12,667 nucleotides of DNA from Lutacidiplasma sp049802875. GTDB lineage: Archaea > Thermoplasmatota > Thermoplasmata > Lutacidiplasmatales > UBA184. Location of the stretch: NCBI GenBank assembly GCA_049802875.1, contig JBARNH010000012.1, positions 1-12,667 on the forward strand, written 5' to 3'. Shown here one piece after another: positions 1-6,171 of this stretch (the stretch's first letter is position 1; every line of letters begins with the position of its first letter). The notes under the pieces were generated by a model that was not told where the DNA came from, did no database searches, and was given only the letters and a program-made list of their open reading frames with translations. Both the position numbers and the translations under genes were made by a program.

Positions 1-14
1 GCTGCGCGATGAGC

Positions 15-39
15 CGCCCGGCGGTTCGAATCCCGGGTG
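15..39 (+). other. GC-rich hairpin with T-loop-like loop (not a proper tRNA arm)
   Basis: Bases 15-20 can pair with 34-39 (one G-U), a two-base bulge (G21, C22) follows, then G23-G24 pair with C32-C33 around the seven-base loop TTCGAAT. The 11-mer at 23-33 matches the tRNA B-box consensus. A standard five-pair T stem does not form: the third pair would be C-C and the fourth G-G, so a tRNA 3' end is not supported. It may be the hairpin end of an upstream transcript or a decayed tRNA fragment; the window edge cuts off the context. Confidence 0.25.
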
Positions 40-42
40 AGA

Positions 43-50
43 CTTAAGAG
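43..50 (+). promoter_or_regulatory. Weak TATA-like box before the 76-aa ORF
   Basis: CTTAAG at 43-48 is the only AT-rich step in this GC-rich leader. A transcript starting about 26 bases downstream, near base 72, would have a leader of roughly 24 bases carrying the GGAGGG Shine-Dalgarno at 85-90. The assignment is by position and composition only. Confidence 0.3.
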
Positions 51-95
51 GCGAAGGCGAGTGGTGCGGCCCGCGCGAACCTCCGGAGGGCCTCG

Positions 96-326
96 ATGAC
101 GAAGACATTCCTTCTCCTTCAGCTCGACAGCGAGGGCGCGCCCTACTCGGACGTGGCCGAACTGTTGGAGGACCTCGGGTTCCGGCCTGAGACGGAGGGA
201 TACGATTTCCTCTACGAGTGGGGCCGCCCCGCGTCCGTCCAGGAGACCCTCGAGTTCGCCGACCGGATCCAGGAGACGTTGCGAGGTAAACGCGTCGGTT
301 TTCGGATCGAATCGACCGACGAGTGA
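96..326 (+). CDS. Small conserved-looking protein of unknown function, predicted beta-alpha-beta-alpha-beta fold
   Basis: A 76-residue acidic soluble protein that I do not recognise. The ATG at 96 is supported by GGAGGG at 85-90 with a five-base spacer. The pattern reads as a strand (TFLLLQLD, about residues 4-11), a helix (YSDVAELLEDLGF, 17-29), a strand (YDFLYEWG, 36-43), an amphipathic helix (QETLEFADRIQETLRG, about 49-64) and a final strand (GFRIEST, about 67-74), which resembles a ferredoxin-like small domain. There is no signal peptide, membrane helix, cysteine or metal motif. It lies 66 bases upstream of kae1 on the same strand, but kae1 appears to have its own promoter, so a shared role is only suggested. 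The coding-like composition and good ribosome site make it a likely real gene; its function is open. Confidence 0.72.
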   Translation: MTKTFLLLQLDSEGAPYSDVAELLEDLGFRPETEGYDFLYEWGRPASVQETLEFADRIQETLRGKRVGFRIESTDE

Positions 327-363
327 ACCGTAAGGGGAACCGACCTCGGCCCGCTCTCGACCG

Positions 364-369
364 TTATTA
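364..369 (+). promoter_or_regulatory. TATA-like box for leaderless kae1 transcript
   Basis: TTATTA, centred about 26 bases before the kae1 ATG at 393, sits in otherwise GC-rich DNA. There is no Shine-Dalgarno in front of the ATG. This spacing is what a leaderless archaeal transcript starting at or next to the ATG would need. Confidence 0.45.
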
Positions 370-392
370 CACCGCCCCGCTGTCGCGGCCCG

Positions 393-1379
393 ATGGTGGT
401 CCTCGGGATCGAATCCACGGCCCATACGGCTTCGGTGGGCCTCGTGTCGGAGCGAGCCGAGGTCCTGGGGCTCGCCTCGGACATGTACCGTCCGCCCGCC
501 GGGGGCATCCACCCGCGCGAAGCTGCGAACCATCACGTCGAGGTTCTGCCCGACCTCGTGCGACGAGCGCTCGAGTCCGCCCACGTCGCTCCCTCGGAGG
601 TCGACGCGGTGGCGTTCGCTCAGGGGCCAGGGATGGGGCCGTGCCTAAGGGCCGGTGCGACGGTGGCGCGGATGCTCGCGCTCTCGTGGGAGAAGCCGCT
701 GGTCCCCGTTAATCACTGCGTCGCCCACGTGGAGATCGCTCGGGTGCTGAGCGGGTTCCCCGACCCGTTGCTCCTCTACGCCAGCGGGGGCAACACCCAG
801 GTGATCGCGTACGGTCGGGGGCGGTACCGAGTGCTCGGCGAGACGATCGACATCGGGATCGGGAACTTCCTCGACAAGCTCTGGATCGAGCTCGGCGGGA
901 CGTTCCCGGGAGGCCCGGCGCTGGAGCTGGAGGCGCGCCAAGGCTCCCAGCTCCACGAGCTCCCGTACTCCGTCCACGGGATGGACGTCGCGTTCTCCGG
1001 CATGCTCACCGCCGCGCTGGCCCTGCGCGCGAAAGGGGTGGGACTCTCGGACCTCGCCTACTCGGTGGAGTCGACCGCCTACGCGATGCTCACGGAGATC
1101 ACCGAACGCGCGCTCGCCCACCGGCGGAGGGACAGCGTCGTTTTGGGCGGCGGCGTGGCATGCAACGAACGACTGCGCTCGATGGTCCGGACGATGGTCG
1201 AAGAGCGCGGCGGGACCATGTTTGCGCCTCCCCGGGAAATGTGCGTGGACAACGGGGCGATGATCGCGTGGACCGGCTCGCTCGCTTGGGGCGCGGGTCT
1301 TTCGGTCGCCGTGGAGGCGTCCGCCGTTCAACCACGACAGCGGACCGACCTCGTCTTGACCCCCTGGCGGTCCGGTTAG
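393..1379 (+). CDS. kae1: Kae1, catalytic subunit of KEOPS (tRNA t6A37 threonylcarbamoyltransferase)
   Basis: A 328-aa ASKHA-fold protein that transfers the threonylcarbamoyl group from threonylcarbamoyl-AMP to A37 of ANN-decoding tRNAs within the cytosolic KEOPS complex. Seen here: the N-terminal phosphate-loop-type start VLGIESTAHTASVG; the metal-binding NHCVAHVE motif with H108 and H112; YASGGNT at 129-135; ETIDIGIGNFLDK at 150-162, the archaeal/eukaryal Kae1 form; LGGGVACN at 251-258; and CVDNGAMIAW at 284-293, with D286 as the expected third metal ligand. The length fits a stand-alone Kae1. In many euryarchaea Kae1 is fused to the kinase Bud32, but here the frame stops at 1379 and no kinase follows, so Bud32 and the other KEOPS subunits must be elsewhere. 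The ATG at 393 has no Shine-Dalgarno but has a TATA-like box at leaderless distance. All key residues are present. Confidence 0.94.
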   Translation: MVVLGIESTAHTASVGLVSERAEVLGLASDMYRPPAGGIHPREAANHHVEVLPDLVRRALESAHVAPSEVDAVAFAQGPGMGPCLRAGATVARMLALSWEKPLVPVNHCVAHVEIARVLSGFPDPLLLYASGGNTQVIAYGRGRYRVLGETIDIGIGNFLDKLWIELGGTFPGGPALELEARQGSQLHELPYSVHGMDVAFSGMLTAALALRAKGVGLSDLAYSVESTAYAMLTEITERALAHRRRDSVVLGGGVACNERLRSMVRTMVEERGGTMFAPPREMCVDNGAMIAWTGSLAWGAGLSVAVEASAVQPRQRTDLVLTPWRSG

Positions 1380-1392
1380 TTCGGCATCTCGG

Positions 1393-1399
1393 CTTTAGG
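1393..1399 (+). promoter_or_regulatory. Weak TATA-like box before the GGR-family gene
   Basis: CTTTAGG lies about 26 bases upstream of the GTG start at 1422 in the 42-base gap after kae1. No Shine-Dalgarno precedes the GTG, so a leaderless start is plausible. The box is weak, and co-transcription with kae1 is also possible. Confidence 0.3.
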
Positions 1400-1421
1400 T
1401 TCCCGCTCGTCTGCGCCCCGC

Positions 1422-2666
1422 GTGGAGGAGGTCGATGTCCTCGTCGTCGGCGCCGGGCCCGCGGGAAGCACGGCCGCTTTCCGGCTCGCGGAGCGGGGGC
1501 ACGACGTCCTCGTTGTCGAGGAGCACCCTTCGATCGGACTGCCCGTCCAATGCGCCGGGCTCGTTTCCCAGCGCGTGATCGACCTGGCGGGATCGTCCGC
1601 CTTTGTGCGGACCTCCGTGCGGGGAGCCGCGGTATTCGGGCCGAGCCTCGGTTCGGTCGAGTTCCGAGCCCCGGACGCCCGAGCGTTCGTGATCGACCGG
1701 GGAGGACTCGACGGATACCTCGCGGACCGAGCGTCCGGGGCCGGTGCCCGGTACCGGTGCGCCACCCGGTTCGACGGGATCGTCGCCCGGAGTGACGGTC
1801 GGACCGTCGTCCGGCTCGCCAGCGCCGACTCCACGACCTCGGAGGTCTCGGCGCGCCTCGTCGTCGGCGCGGACGGGGTCTCGAGCGCTGTCGCCCGGGC
1901 GTTTCGACTCCGACGACCGGTGGAGATCCTGCCGGCGTTCGAAGCCGAGTTCCCCCGCAGCCCGGGAGACCCGGATCGGGTCGAGGTCTATCTCGGGCGC
2001 CGGTTCGCGCCGGGTCTTTTCGGGTGGTGGATACCGGACGGCGCCGGCGGAGCACGGGTCGGAATCGCCGCCGACGCAGACGGAACGAGCGCCCGCGATT
2101 ATTTCGAGCACCTGCTGGAATATCTCGAGCGGCGGTTCGGACGACGGCTCGCGAACCCCACGGCGTACCTCGTCTCGGGGATCCCGATCGGAACGGTGCC
2201 AAAGACGCACGGCGCCGGAGTCCTGCTGGTGGGTGACGCGGCGGCGCAAGTAAAACCGCTCTCGGGGGGCGGGATCTTCACCGGGATGCGATGCGCCGAG
2301 ATCCTCGCCGAGGTCGCCGACGAGGCGCTACGACGTCCCGATCTCTCGGAAAACGCTCTCGGAGAATACGACCGGCGCTGGCGCGCGGAGCTCGGGGAAG
2401 AGTTCCGTAAAGCCCTCTACCTCCGACGGATCCTAACCCGGCTCAACGACCCGGACCTGGACGGGATCGTCTCCGCGCTCAAGGGAGCTGAGTTGACGGC
2501 GACGATCGTCGCGTTCGGGGACATCGACTTTCCGACGCACGTGGCGCGCCAGCTATTGCGTCAGTCTCCGTCCCTGGTGCGCCTCTTGCCGAAGGCGCTG
2601 GGCGCCTGGTTTTCGTCGTCCGCCCTCCGGGTCCCCGAACTTGACCCGGAGCCCCTCCGGAAGTAG
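1422..2666 (+). CDS. Geranylgeranyl reductase family FAD-dependent oxidoreductase
   Basis: A 414-aa flavoprotein of the geranylgeranyl reductase (GGR) family. Archaeal members saturate the isoprenoid chains of membrane ether lipids at the membrane surface, using FAD. Seen here: the Rossmann dinucleotide motif VVGAGPAG (residues 8-15) closed by an acidic strand end (VVEEH, 31-35); PVQCAGLVS with C44 at the position of the family's conserved cysteine; ADG at 150-152; the substrate-region strand FGWWIPDG followed by ARVGIA (200-216); and the second FAD motif GDAAAQVKPLSGGG (271-284). The GTG at 1422 is the first start that includes the whole first beta strand; it has no Shine-Dalgarno and a TATA-like box 26 bases upstream. 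The last 34 codons overlap the 3' end of a gene on the opposite strand. A related FAD oxidoreductase acting on another substrate cannot be excluded, since the family is broad. Confidence 0.87.
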   Translation: MEEVDVLVVGAGPAGSTAAFRLAERGHDVLVVEEHPSIGLPVQCAGLVSQRVIDLAGSSAFVRTSVRGAAVFGPSLGSVEFRAPDARAFVIDRGGLDGYLADRASGAGARYRCATRFDGIVARSDGRTVVRLASADSTTSEVSARLVVGADGVSSAVARAFRLRRPVEILPAFEAEFPRSPGDPDRVEVYLGRRFAPGLFGWWIPDGAGGARVGIAADADGTSARDYFEHLLEYLERRFGRRLANPTAYLVSGIPIGTVPKTHGAGVLLVGDAAAQVKPLSGGGIFTGMRCAEILAEVADEALRRPDLSENALGEYDRRWRAELGEEFRKALYLRRILTRLNDPDLDGIVSALKGAELTATIVAFGDIDFPTHVARQLLRQSPSLVRLLPKALGAWFSSSALRVPELDPEPLRK

Positions 2667-3361
2667 ACCCACGCCCCCCCGCCGATCACGACGACCGCGA
2701 CGGCCAGCACGCCCGCGAGCACGACGGGGAACGACGAAGGCTGGACCTCGATCGCCGTCTCGGGAAGGACTCCCGACACGCCGAGGACGGTGAGGTTCAG
2801 GGTCGCGCTTCCGTTCGGCAGCTCCGTCGCCGCGGCCCACACCGAGGCGTTGAACCACCCTCGGGATTCCAAGAGGTAGTTGGACCCATTGGCCGAGAAC
2901 GAAAGCGCGACGCGCAAGGCGAAGTCACCGCTCGGGGTCGTGGCCGACGTCGCAACCGCGATCGACCCTCGGAACAGCCCGCTGCTCGGGAGCGTGCCCA
3001 CCGAGACCCCGACCGATCCCCCGGAGCTCGAGGAGTTGGACAGGACCGGAGCCCCGGCGACCGAGACGGTCCGGGTCGCATTCCCCGGGAACCCGTTGAA
3101 CGCGTAGACCTGGAACGTCAGTTCTGCGGCCGTCATCGGATCTGGGAGTGGGTTCCCGACGGTGAACGAAACGGTCCCTGTCGCGCCGGGCGTGAGGTAC
3201 GGTGCAGAGAGGTTCGCCACGAACCCGCGGTCGTCCGCCAGCGGCAACGTCGGGAACGGCGCCGCGCTCACTTCCGCGGCCGCACCGACGAGCATCAGCA
3301 CGGCCACGAGAAGGATCGGGATCGAGACCCGGGCAAGGCGCAGTCGGCTCAGACTAGGCAC
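2561..3361 (-). CDS. Secreted, C-terminally membrane-anchored ectodomain protein, unknown function
   Basis: A 266-aa protein with a Sec-type signal (basic start SRLRLARVS, then a hydrophobic core at about residues 13-29 ending near VSAAPFP), an extracellular beta-rich domain of about 175 residues, one membrane helix (about 211-234) and a charged, serine-rich cytosolic tail. The ectodomain has seven or more N-glycosylation sequons (for example NLS 50, NAT 94, NGS 158, NAS 171) and resembles immunoglobulin-like adhesive folds in a general way (FTVGNPLPD, VYAFNG). I chose the GTG at 3361, although the frame is open further upstream, because GGAGGAG at 3366-3372 lies just before it and it puts the signal at the N-terminus. 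The start overlaps the protease stop by eight bases, so translation is probably coupled. It could be a substrate, sensor or partner of that protease. The tail overlaps the GGR gene on the other strand. Confidence 0.76.
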   Translation of the reverse strand: MPSLSRLRLARVSIPILLVAVLMLVGAAAEVSAAPFPTLPLADDRGFVANLSAPYLTPGATGTVSFTVGNPLPDPMTAAELTFQVYAFNGFPGNATRTVSVAGAPVLSNSSSSGGSVGVSVGTLPSSGLFRGSIAVATSATTPSGDFALRVALSFSANGSNYLLESRGWFNASVWAAATELPNGSATLNLTVLGVSGVLPETAIEVQPSSFPVVLAGVLAVAVVVIGGGAWVYFRRGSGSSSGTRRADDENQAPSAFGKRRTRDGD

Positions 3362-4250
3362 CGGGCTCCTCCGGAAACCGCCCGCTCTCTGCGAGCGCGA
3401 CGAGTCGCCGGATCCGATCCATCGCCTGACGCCGGCCACGGCGACCTCCGGGTCCCAACAAGCAGGCCACCGGTCGTACGCCCGCAGCATCGGTGAGGCT
3501 CGCCTTGTAGAGTGCTCGCGCGAGCGCCCGCGGACGGCGGGTGACCTCGACCGCATCGAGGTCCGCCCGCAGCTCCTCGCGTTGGGTGAGACGGTCGGCG
3601 AGGAACGCCAGGATCGGGTCCCATCGCATCATCCTCGAGAGGGTCCGGAAGAACGTGAGGTAGCGACCGTCGAGCTCGCGGATGTGGCCGAGCTCGTGCG
3701 CCACGACCGCCTCTCGCTCGAGCGGGGTGAGCGCTCCGATCAGACCGTCGGACAGGAGGACCACATCCCGTCGGCGCAGTCGGCCGCGCCGCTCCACTTG
3801 CAGCAGCGTGAAGGAGAACGCTTCGATCCGGGGGGAGGAGAACGCCAGAAGGTCGGTCGGAGCCGCCGGTTGCGGAAGTTGTTCCGGCCACGCCATCGTT
3901 CGTGGGCGAAGGATCGCGAGGAATCCGCGGCCGACCGCCTGACTCAGGAGGAACGCGGCGAGAAAGATCCCGAAAGCGCCGACGGCCCCGATGATCCAGA
4001 GGGTCGCGAACCGGGGCTCGAAGATGGTGCCGGGAGCCTGCGCCAAGCGAACGACCGCCGCCCATCCCCCGTCGGAAAGGACCCAGACAAGACCCGTCGT
4101 GGCGATGACCGCCCAGAAAGCGAGAAAGGTGGCCGCCAGACGAAAGACGACGGTGGAAGTCGACCCGCGATACGCGATCAGTAGGGCGACTCCGACCCCG
4201 ACCCACGCGAGGACGGGGAGATAGAGGAGCCCCACGACCGGAGCCGCCAC
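3354..4250 (-). CDS. Integral-membrane zinc metalloprotease, M48/M56 type
   Basis: About 298 residues. Three hydrophobic membrane segments (roughly residues 5-27, 35-58 and 83-104) precede a cytosol-facing protease domain with VVAHELGHIRELD; the HELGH zinc motif is near 185-189. A downstream EELRADLDAVE near 225-235 would supply the third zinc-ligand glutamate in the ExxAD form typical of M48 and M56 enzymes, and RWDP lies between them as in both families. It probably cleaves membrane or membrane-proximal proteins. An in-frame GTG at 4256 is possible, but GGAGG at 4256-4260 overlaps it and sits five bases before the GTG at 4250, so 4250 is the better start. It lies between a BlaI-like repressor and a secreted protein in one operon, the arrangement of BlaR1/BlaI-type circuits. 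It has no penicillin-binding sensor domain, so a beta-lactam role is not implied. Confidence 0.88.
   Translation of the reverse strand: MAAPVVGLLYLPVLAWVGVGVALLIAYRGSTSTVVFRLAATFLAFWAVIATTGLVWVLSDGGWAAVVRLAQAPGTIFEPRFATLWIIGAVGAFGIFLAAFLLSQAVGRGFLAILRPRTMAWPEQLPQPAAPTDLLAFSSPRIEAFSFTLLQVERRGRLRRRDVVLLSDGLIGALTPLEREAVVAHELGHIRELDGRYLTFFRTLSRMMRWDPILAFLADRLTQREELRADLDAVEVTRRPRALARALYKASLTDAAGVRPVACLLGPGGRRGRRQAMDRIRRLVALAESGRFPEEPGA
3366..3372 (-). promoter_or_regulatory. Ribosome-binding site that fixes the start of the secreted protein
   Basis: On the minus strand this reads GGAGGAG and lies four bases before the GTG at 3361. It is inside the last codons of the protease gene, consistent with translational coupling, and argues against longer in-frame starts upstream. 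Confidence 0.6.
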
Positions 4251-4255
4251 AGCCA

Positions 4256-4260
4256 CCTCC
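4256..4260 (-). promoter_or_regulatory. Ribosome-binding site that decides the protease start
   Basis: The minus strand reads GGAGG here. It overlaps the first in-frame GTG (4256) but has an ideal five-base spacer to the second GTG (4250). The choice shortens the protein by two residues. Confidence 0.55.
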
Positions 4261-4268
4261 CTTCGGGG

Positions 4269-4628
4269 TCAGTCCATCCCCAGGCGACGCCGCAGCTCCC
4301 GTTCCTCCGACGGGTTGAGCTTGGCGATCTCCTCGTTCAAATGGACGACTCCTGCGGGGCCGAACATGGCCACGACCCCCTTAAGCAAGTTGATGAGATA
4401 TTTTTGCTCCACTTCCGCCGGTCGGTAGACGTACCGCTCTCCGCCCCGGCACGTCTCCCGTCGACGTCGGACCAACCCCTTCTCGAACAACCGCGACAAG
4501 ATCGTTGCGACCGTCGTGTAGGCGACCCGGGTACCGCGCGACTCCAGCGCCTTCCGAACATCCCGCGCCGGCGCCTCGCCGAGGTCGCGGAGGGAGGAGA
4601 GGACCTCGGTCTCGAGTGCACCGATCAT
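4269..4628 (-). CDS. BlaI/MecI/CopY-family winged-helix repressor
   Basis: A 119-aa DNA-binding regulator. The N-terminal winged helix spans about residues 4-70: LETEVLSSLRDLGEAPARDV (helices 1-2), then AYTTVATILSRLFEKGLVRR (36-55), the family's recognition helix and start of the wing, then GERYVYRP (63-70). The rest (EQKYLINLLKGVVAMF, then NPSEERELRRRL) fits the C-terminal dimerisation helices. In bacteria such proteins repress an operon until a BlaR1/MecR1-type membrane protease triggers their inactivation; here an M48/M56 membrane protease gene follows 18 bases later, so autoregulation of this operon by cleavage or ligand is a reasonable inference. A TATA box lies at 4665-4673, and a G-run (4633-4638 on the opposite strand as C) four bases before the ATG is a poor ribosome site. 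The inducer is unknown. The bacterial cleavage site is not recognisable. Confidence 0.88.
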   Translation of the reverse strand: MIGALETEVLSSLRDLGEAPARDVRKALESRGTRVAYTTVATILSRLFEKGLVRRRRETCRGGERYVYRPAEVEQKYLINLLKGVVAMFGPAGVVHLNEEIAKLNPSEERELRRRLGMD

Positions 4629-4664
4629 ACGTCCCCCCTTCGCCGAAAGAGTCCCGGTTATGCC

Positions 4665-4673
4665 TTAATATAT
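4665..4673 (-). promoter_or_regulatory. TATA box of the repressor-protease operon
   Basis: The minus strand reads ATATATTAA, the most AT-rich word in this part of the window. A start about 26 bases downstream (near 4642) leaves a leader of about 14 bases before the repressor ATG at 4628. It is the clearest core promoter in the window. Confidence 0.6.
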
Positions 4674-4687
4674 CGGGCGGAGGGGAA

Positions 4688-4711
4688 CGAACGAGTACGA
4701 ACCGGCCGAAC
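4688..4711. repeat. Three CGAAC words spaced about one helical turn apart (candidate operator)
   Basis: CGAAC occurs at 4688-4692, 4698-4702 and 4707-4711, with 10- and 9-base steps, so all three face the same side of the helix. They lie just upstream of the minus-strand TATA box and between the two divergent operons. In addition, a 13-base word starting CCGGCCGAAC at 4702-4714 recurs at 4788-4800, inside the first codons of the cystathionine beta-synthase gene. A regulator-binding role is inference from position and phasing. Confidence 0.3.
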
Positions 4712-4738
4712 TCGGTCGTCGGGGTTGGTCCGAGGCGA

Positions 4739-4748
4739 TTGCTTAGGT
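4739..4748 (+). promoter_or_regulatory. Weak TATA-like box of the cysteine operon
   Basis: TTGCTTAGGT lies about 26-28 bases before the GTG at 4771 and only 18-20 before the GTG at 4762. No Shine-Dalgarno precedes either. If transcription is leaderless, the spacing favours 4771. The word resembles the CTTTAGG box before the GGR gene. Confidence 0.3.
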
Positions 4749-4761
4749 ACTGGCCCCTGAT

Positions 4762-6171
4762 GTGAGGCGCGTGCGTGCGACGGACACCCGGCCGAACTCG
4801 ATACTCGACCTTGTCGGGAACACCCCGCTCGTTCCGCTCCATCGCGTCACCGCCGGTCTTCCCTATCGCGTCCTGGCGAAGCTCGAGTTCCTGAACCCGG
4901 GCGGTTCGGTCAAGGACCGGATCGGCGCGGTCATGATCGACGACGCGGAAAAGCGGGGGCTCTTGAAGCCCGGGGGAACGATCGTGGAAGCGACGAGCGG
5001 CAACACCGGGGTGGGACTTGCGCTCGTCGCCGCGGTACGCGGCTATCGTGCGGTCTGCGTGCTACCGGACAAGATGAGCTCCGAAAAGATCCGCTTGTTG
5101 CGGGCCTACGGGGCACGGGTGGTCGTCACGCCGAGCGGGCTCGCGCCGGATCACCCGATGAGTCACTACTCCGTCGCGCGCCGGCTCGCTCGCGAGATCC
5201 CGGGGGCATACTACCCCAATCAGTACGAGAACCAGGGGAACCCGGAAGCACACTACCGGACGACGGCGCCCGAGATCGAACGGGGCGGAGGCCCGGAACT
5301 CGCGGCAGTGGTCGGCACCGTAGGCACCGGAGGAACGATGAGCGGGATCGGACGGTACTTCAAAGAGCGCCGACCGGAGGTCCGCATCGTCGCGGTCGAC
5401 CCGGCGGGCTCGATCCTCGGACCGTACTCTCGCTCGCACGAGCTCTCCAAGGCGACGCCCTACCTGGTCGAAGGGATCGGGGAGGACATGATCCCCAAAA
5501 CGATCCATTATCAGTATCTCGACGAGTTCGTGGAGGTCAGCGACGGCGAGTCGTTCCTCATGAGCCGCCGGCTCGCCCGCGAGGAAGGGCTGTTCGCGGG
5601 GGGGTCGGCGGGTTCGGCGGTCGCCGGCGCGGTCCGCTGGCTCGGGAAGCGACCGCTCCCCGAGGGGGCGACGGTCGTCGTGATCCTGCCCGACTCCGGC
5701 GACCGGTACCTGTCGAAGTTCTACTCGGACGATTGGATGCGGGAGAAGGGATTCCTCGACATCGGCTCCAGTGCGCGCGACCTCCTGGGAAGGAAATCCG
5801 GCACCCCCACCCTGATCACGGTGGACCCGACGACGGTAGTCCGCGATGCGCTCTCGATCCTCCGGCACCATGGGATCTCCCAGATGCCGGTCCTCTCCGG
5901 GACTCAGAACGTCGGCAGCGTCCAGGAGGACGAGATCCTGCGACGCGGGCTCGCGGACGAGACCGTATTGGAGCGGTCCGTGTCGGCCGTGCTCCAGGCA
6001 CCGTTCCCCGAGGTGACGGCGGACACTCCGGTCGCCGACGTCCTGCACCGATTGAAGGAAGAGAAGGTGCTCCTGGTCCGGGACGCGGCGACCGGTACCC
6101 CGATCGGGATCCTCACCCGTCACGACCTGGTCAGCTTCCTCTCCGAACAGGGAGGTACCCATGCGGTTTGA
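4762..6171 (+). CDS. cbs: Cystathionine beta-synthase with C-terminal CBS-domain pair
   Basis: A fold-type II PLP enzyme of up to 469 residues that condenses serine and homocysteine into cystathionine in the cytosol. Seen here: NPGGSVKDRIG with the PLP lysine K51; the phosphate and substrate loop EATSGNTGVGLA (77-88); the GTGGTMSGIG loop (188-197); GGSAGSA (280-286); and PDSGDRYLSKF (310-320), close to the CBS-type ending. Residues about 345-462 form two CBS domains (TLITVDPTTVVRDALSIL, then FPEVTADTPVADVLHRL and a final PIGILTRHDLVSFL), the regulatory module that binds adenosyl ligands in related enzymes. No haem-binding N-terminus is present. The start is uncertain between GTG 4762 and GTG 4771 (three residues shorter, and better placed for a leaderless transcript). 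The next gene starts inside its last codons. A cysteine synthase with CBS domains is the alternative; the gamma-lyase neighbour favours cystathionine beta-synthase. Confidence 0.88.
   Translation: MRRVRATDTRPNSILDLVGNTPLVPLHRVTAGLPYRVLAKLEFLNPGGSVKDRIGAVMIDDAEKRGLLKPGGTIVEATSGNTGVGLALVAAVRGYRAVCVLPDKMSSEKIRLLRAYGARVVVTPSGLAPDHPMSHYSVARRLAREIPGAYYPNQYENQGNPEAHYRTTAPEIERGGGPELAAVVGTVGTGGTMSGIGRYFKERRPEVRIVAVDPAGSILGPYSRSHELSKATPYLVEGIGEDMIPKTIHYQYLDEFVEVSDGESFLMSRRLAREEGLFAGGSAGSAVAGAVRWLGKRPLPEGATVVVILPDSGDRYLSKFYSDDWMREKGFLDIGSSARDLLGRKSGTPTLITVDPTTVVRDALSILRHHGISQMPVLSGTQNVGSVQEDEILRRGLADETVLERSVSAVLQAPFPEVTADTPVADVLHRLKEEKVLLVRDAATGTPIGILTRHDLVSFLSEQGGTHAV

Noticed and set aside
1..50. 3' end of a tRNA gene
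   Set aside because: The loop TTCGAAT and flanking GG/CC match, but pairs three to five of the T stem would be C-C, G-G and G-G, and no plausible discriminator or acceptor strand follows.
96..326. Cas2-like small protein
   Set aside because: The size and fold pattern are similar, but the first strand lacks the Cas2 acidic signature, and there is no CRISPR array or other cas gene in the window.
1099..2202. Long minus-strand frame opposite kae1 and the GGR gene
   Set aside because: The translation is an Arg/Pro/Gly-rich shadow typical of GC-rich DNA, and the plus strand carries two clear enzymes here.
3162..4184. Plus-strand 340-aa frame opposite the protease
   Set aside because: It is a low-complexity Arg/Glu/Asp-rich shadow; the minus strand encodes a protease with a HELGH motif.
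4269..4628. Antitoxin of a toxin-antitoxin pair
   Set aside because: The winged helix and dimer helices fit BlaI/MecI, and the partner gene is a membrane protease, not a small toxin.
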